Positions 6,163 through 6,816 of a DNA stretch of 6,816 nt are shown here, piece after piece. Origin of the DNA: Parachlamydia sp. (lineage in GTDB: Bacteria > Chlamydiota > Chlamydiia > Chlamydiales > Parachlamydiaceae). Every line of letters starts with the position of its first letter. Position 1 is the stretch's first letter. Below the pieces are notes generated by a model. The model saw only the letters and a list, made by a program, of their open reading frames with translations. It searched no databases and was not told where the DNA came from. Made by a program: the position numbers and the translations under genes. The stretch is taken from assembly GCA_021298935.1 (NCBI GenBank), contig JAJTHR010000021.1:1-6816 (forward strand). Reading direction: 5' to 3'.

Positions 6163-6190
6163 AGATCAATAAAAACTAAAATGTAACCCA

Positions 6191-6206
6191 AAAAAGGTAT
6201 GCAATG
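6191..6206 (+). promoter_or_regulatory. Ribosome binding site and start of the interrupted coiled-coil gene
   Basis: AAAAAGG (6191-6197) lies 6 bases before the ATG at 6204, a good Shine-Dalgarno distance. A competing ATG at 6199 meets a TGA after one codon. This site is the main evidence that the reading frame from 6204 was, or is, translated. TAAAAT at 6177-6182 could be a -10 element, but no -35 lies at a proper distance. Confidence 0.5.
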
Positions 6207-6816
6207 AATAATAATAATGGATTTTTAAGAGCGAATGGATTTGGACAAATAAGACATGCACCTGGGCAAGGGGCTCTGAATGGAGCGCAAGGGCAAGCTC
6301 GGGCGGCTGTGCATGGAGTAGCCACACCCCCACAACAAACAGCAGCGCAACAGGCAGCATAAGCGCAATTAGCAAGGCAACAACAAGAAGTTGCTAGACA
6401 AAAAAAAATAGCGGAGCAGGAAGCGGCAAAAGCAAGACAGGCAGCTCTACAGGCAAAACAACAACAACTTATAGCCCAACAAGCAGCCGAAGCGGCAACG
6501 AGAGAGAGGCAAGCCCAAGAAGCGCAGCAAAGAACCTTAGAAGCAGCAGGACAGGCTCTTGAAATGCAGCTGGCAGCGGCAAATCAGGCAAATAACTCCT
6601 TACAAAATACTGTAAGTACCCAAGGGAAAGAAGTTCATCAATTGCAGCAAGAGGTGGCTGTCTTAAATCAGACGATCAGCACATTTAATCAAACAATCGC
6701 ACTATTGCGCAACCAATTGACTCAATCGCAAGCGGAATCGCCGCATTCTATCCTATTAAGATCCCAAATTGCAAATTTAGAGCAACAGGTTGCAAGTATG
6801 ACTGAAGTTGTAAGCC
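6204..6816 (+). pseudogene. Gln/Ala-rich coiled-coil protein gene, broken by in-frame TAA, runs off window
   Basis: From ATG 6204 the frame encodes 52 residues (MNNNNGFLRANGFGQ...), then meets TAA at 6360-6362. The same frame then stays open for 151 more codons to the window edge. The product has the same character on both sides of the stop: TAAQQAA before it and AQLARQQQE after it. In the 151 codons I count 33 Gln and 29 Ala and only one Pro, as in a long helix. From 6633 (residues VHQLQQE) at least four perfect heptads follow, with V/L, V/L, I/F and I/L at the a and d positions. No signal peptide is seen. TAA is one C-to-T change from CAA (Gln), the most common codon here. The first in-frame ATG after the stop is at 6564, so a shorter protein could start there. 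I do not recognise the family; a chlamydial coiled-coil effector or structural protein is a guess. Pseudogene, sequence error and stop-codon read-through all remain possible. Confidence 0.6.

Noticed and set aside
6177..6182. TAAAAT as the -10 of a promoter for the coiled-coil gene
   Set aside because: No recognisable -35 lies 16 to 19 bases upstream, so it is not listed as a separate promoter.
6166..6375. Minus-strand open frame encoding a hydrophobic, membrane-like 69-residue protein
   Set aside because: It starts on TTG and is antisense to the Gln/Ala-rich frame, whose GC/CA-rich codons produce Leu/Val-rich antisense by composition. It also overlaps the plus-strand ribosome binding site.

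Overview
This window most likely comes from a chlamydia-related bacterium (order Chlamydiales, probably one of the amoeba-associated 'environmental' families). The case rests on gene content and protein style: a chlamydial-type dnaN-recF pair with no dnaA beside it, folD and smpB within a few kilobases, and several small charged proteins I cannot place. From memory, Chlamydia trachomatis has folD, smpB, dnaN and recF within about five consecutive loci, so this looks like a rearranged version of that neighbourhood. The genus cannot be fixed from the sequence alone.

Layout. Bases 1-185 hold no gene I can support but are unusually rich in inverted repeats. Bases 186-656 (minus) encode a small, probably exported protein of unknown function. 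It diverges from folD (792-1658, plus), and the gap carries a good promoter pair. folD converges, with an 8-base gap, on a 79-residue minus-strand gene of unknown function (1667-1906). That gene diverges from the main plus-strand cluster across 1907-2097, and each side has its own sigma70-type promoter.

The cluster starts with a 455-residue protein of unknown function that looks like several winged-helix modules in a row (2098-3465, GTG start). It is followed after 12 bases by dnaN (3478-4599), whose TAA stop shares one base with the ATG of recF (4599-5654). smpB follows (5713-6162) and has its own promoter in the 58-base gap. Bases 6204-6816 hold a Gln/Ala-rich coiled-coil reading frame with a good ribosome binding site. 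It is broken by a single in-frame TAA at codon 53 and then stays open, in the same frame, to the window edge.

How the genes fit together. FolD makes one-carbon folates for purine, thymidylate and formyl-Met synthesis. DnaN is the sliding clamp and RecF loads recombinase at gaps behind stalled forks. SmpB partners tmRNA in ribosome rescue. The 455-residue protein is co-directional and close-packed with dnaN-recF, so a role in DNA transactions is a reasonable guess, but nothing in the sequence proves it. No tRNA, rRNA, CRISPR array, insertion sequence or convincing intrinsic terminator was seen.

The points most worth a second look are the interrupted coiled-coil gene at the right edge, the multi-winged-helix protein ahead of dnaN, the palindrome cluster at the left edge, and a shared NPF[K/E]DL motif in the two minus-strand proteins that flank folD.
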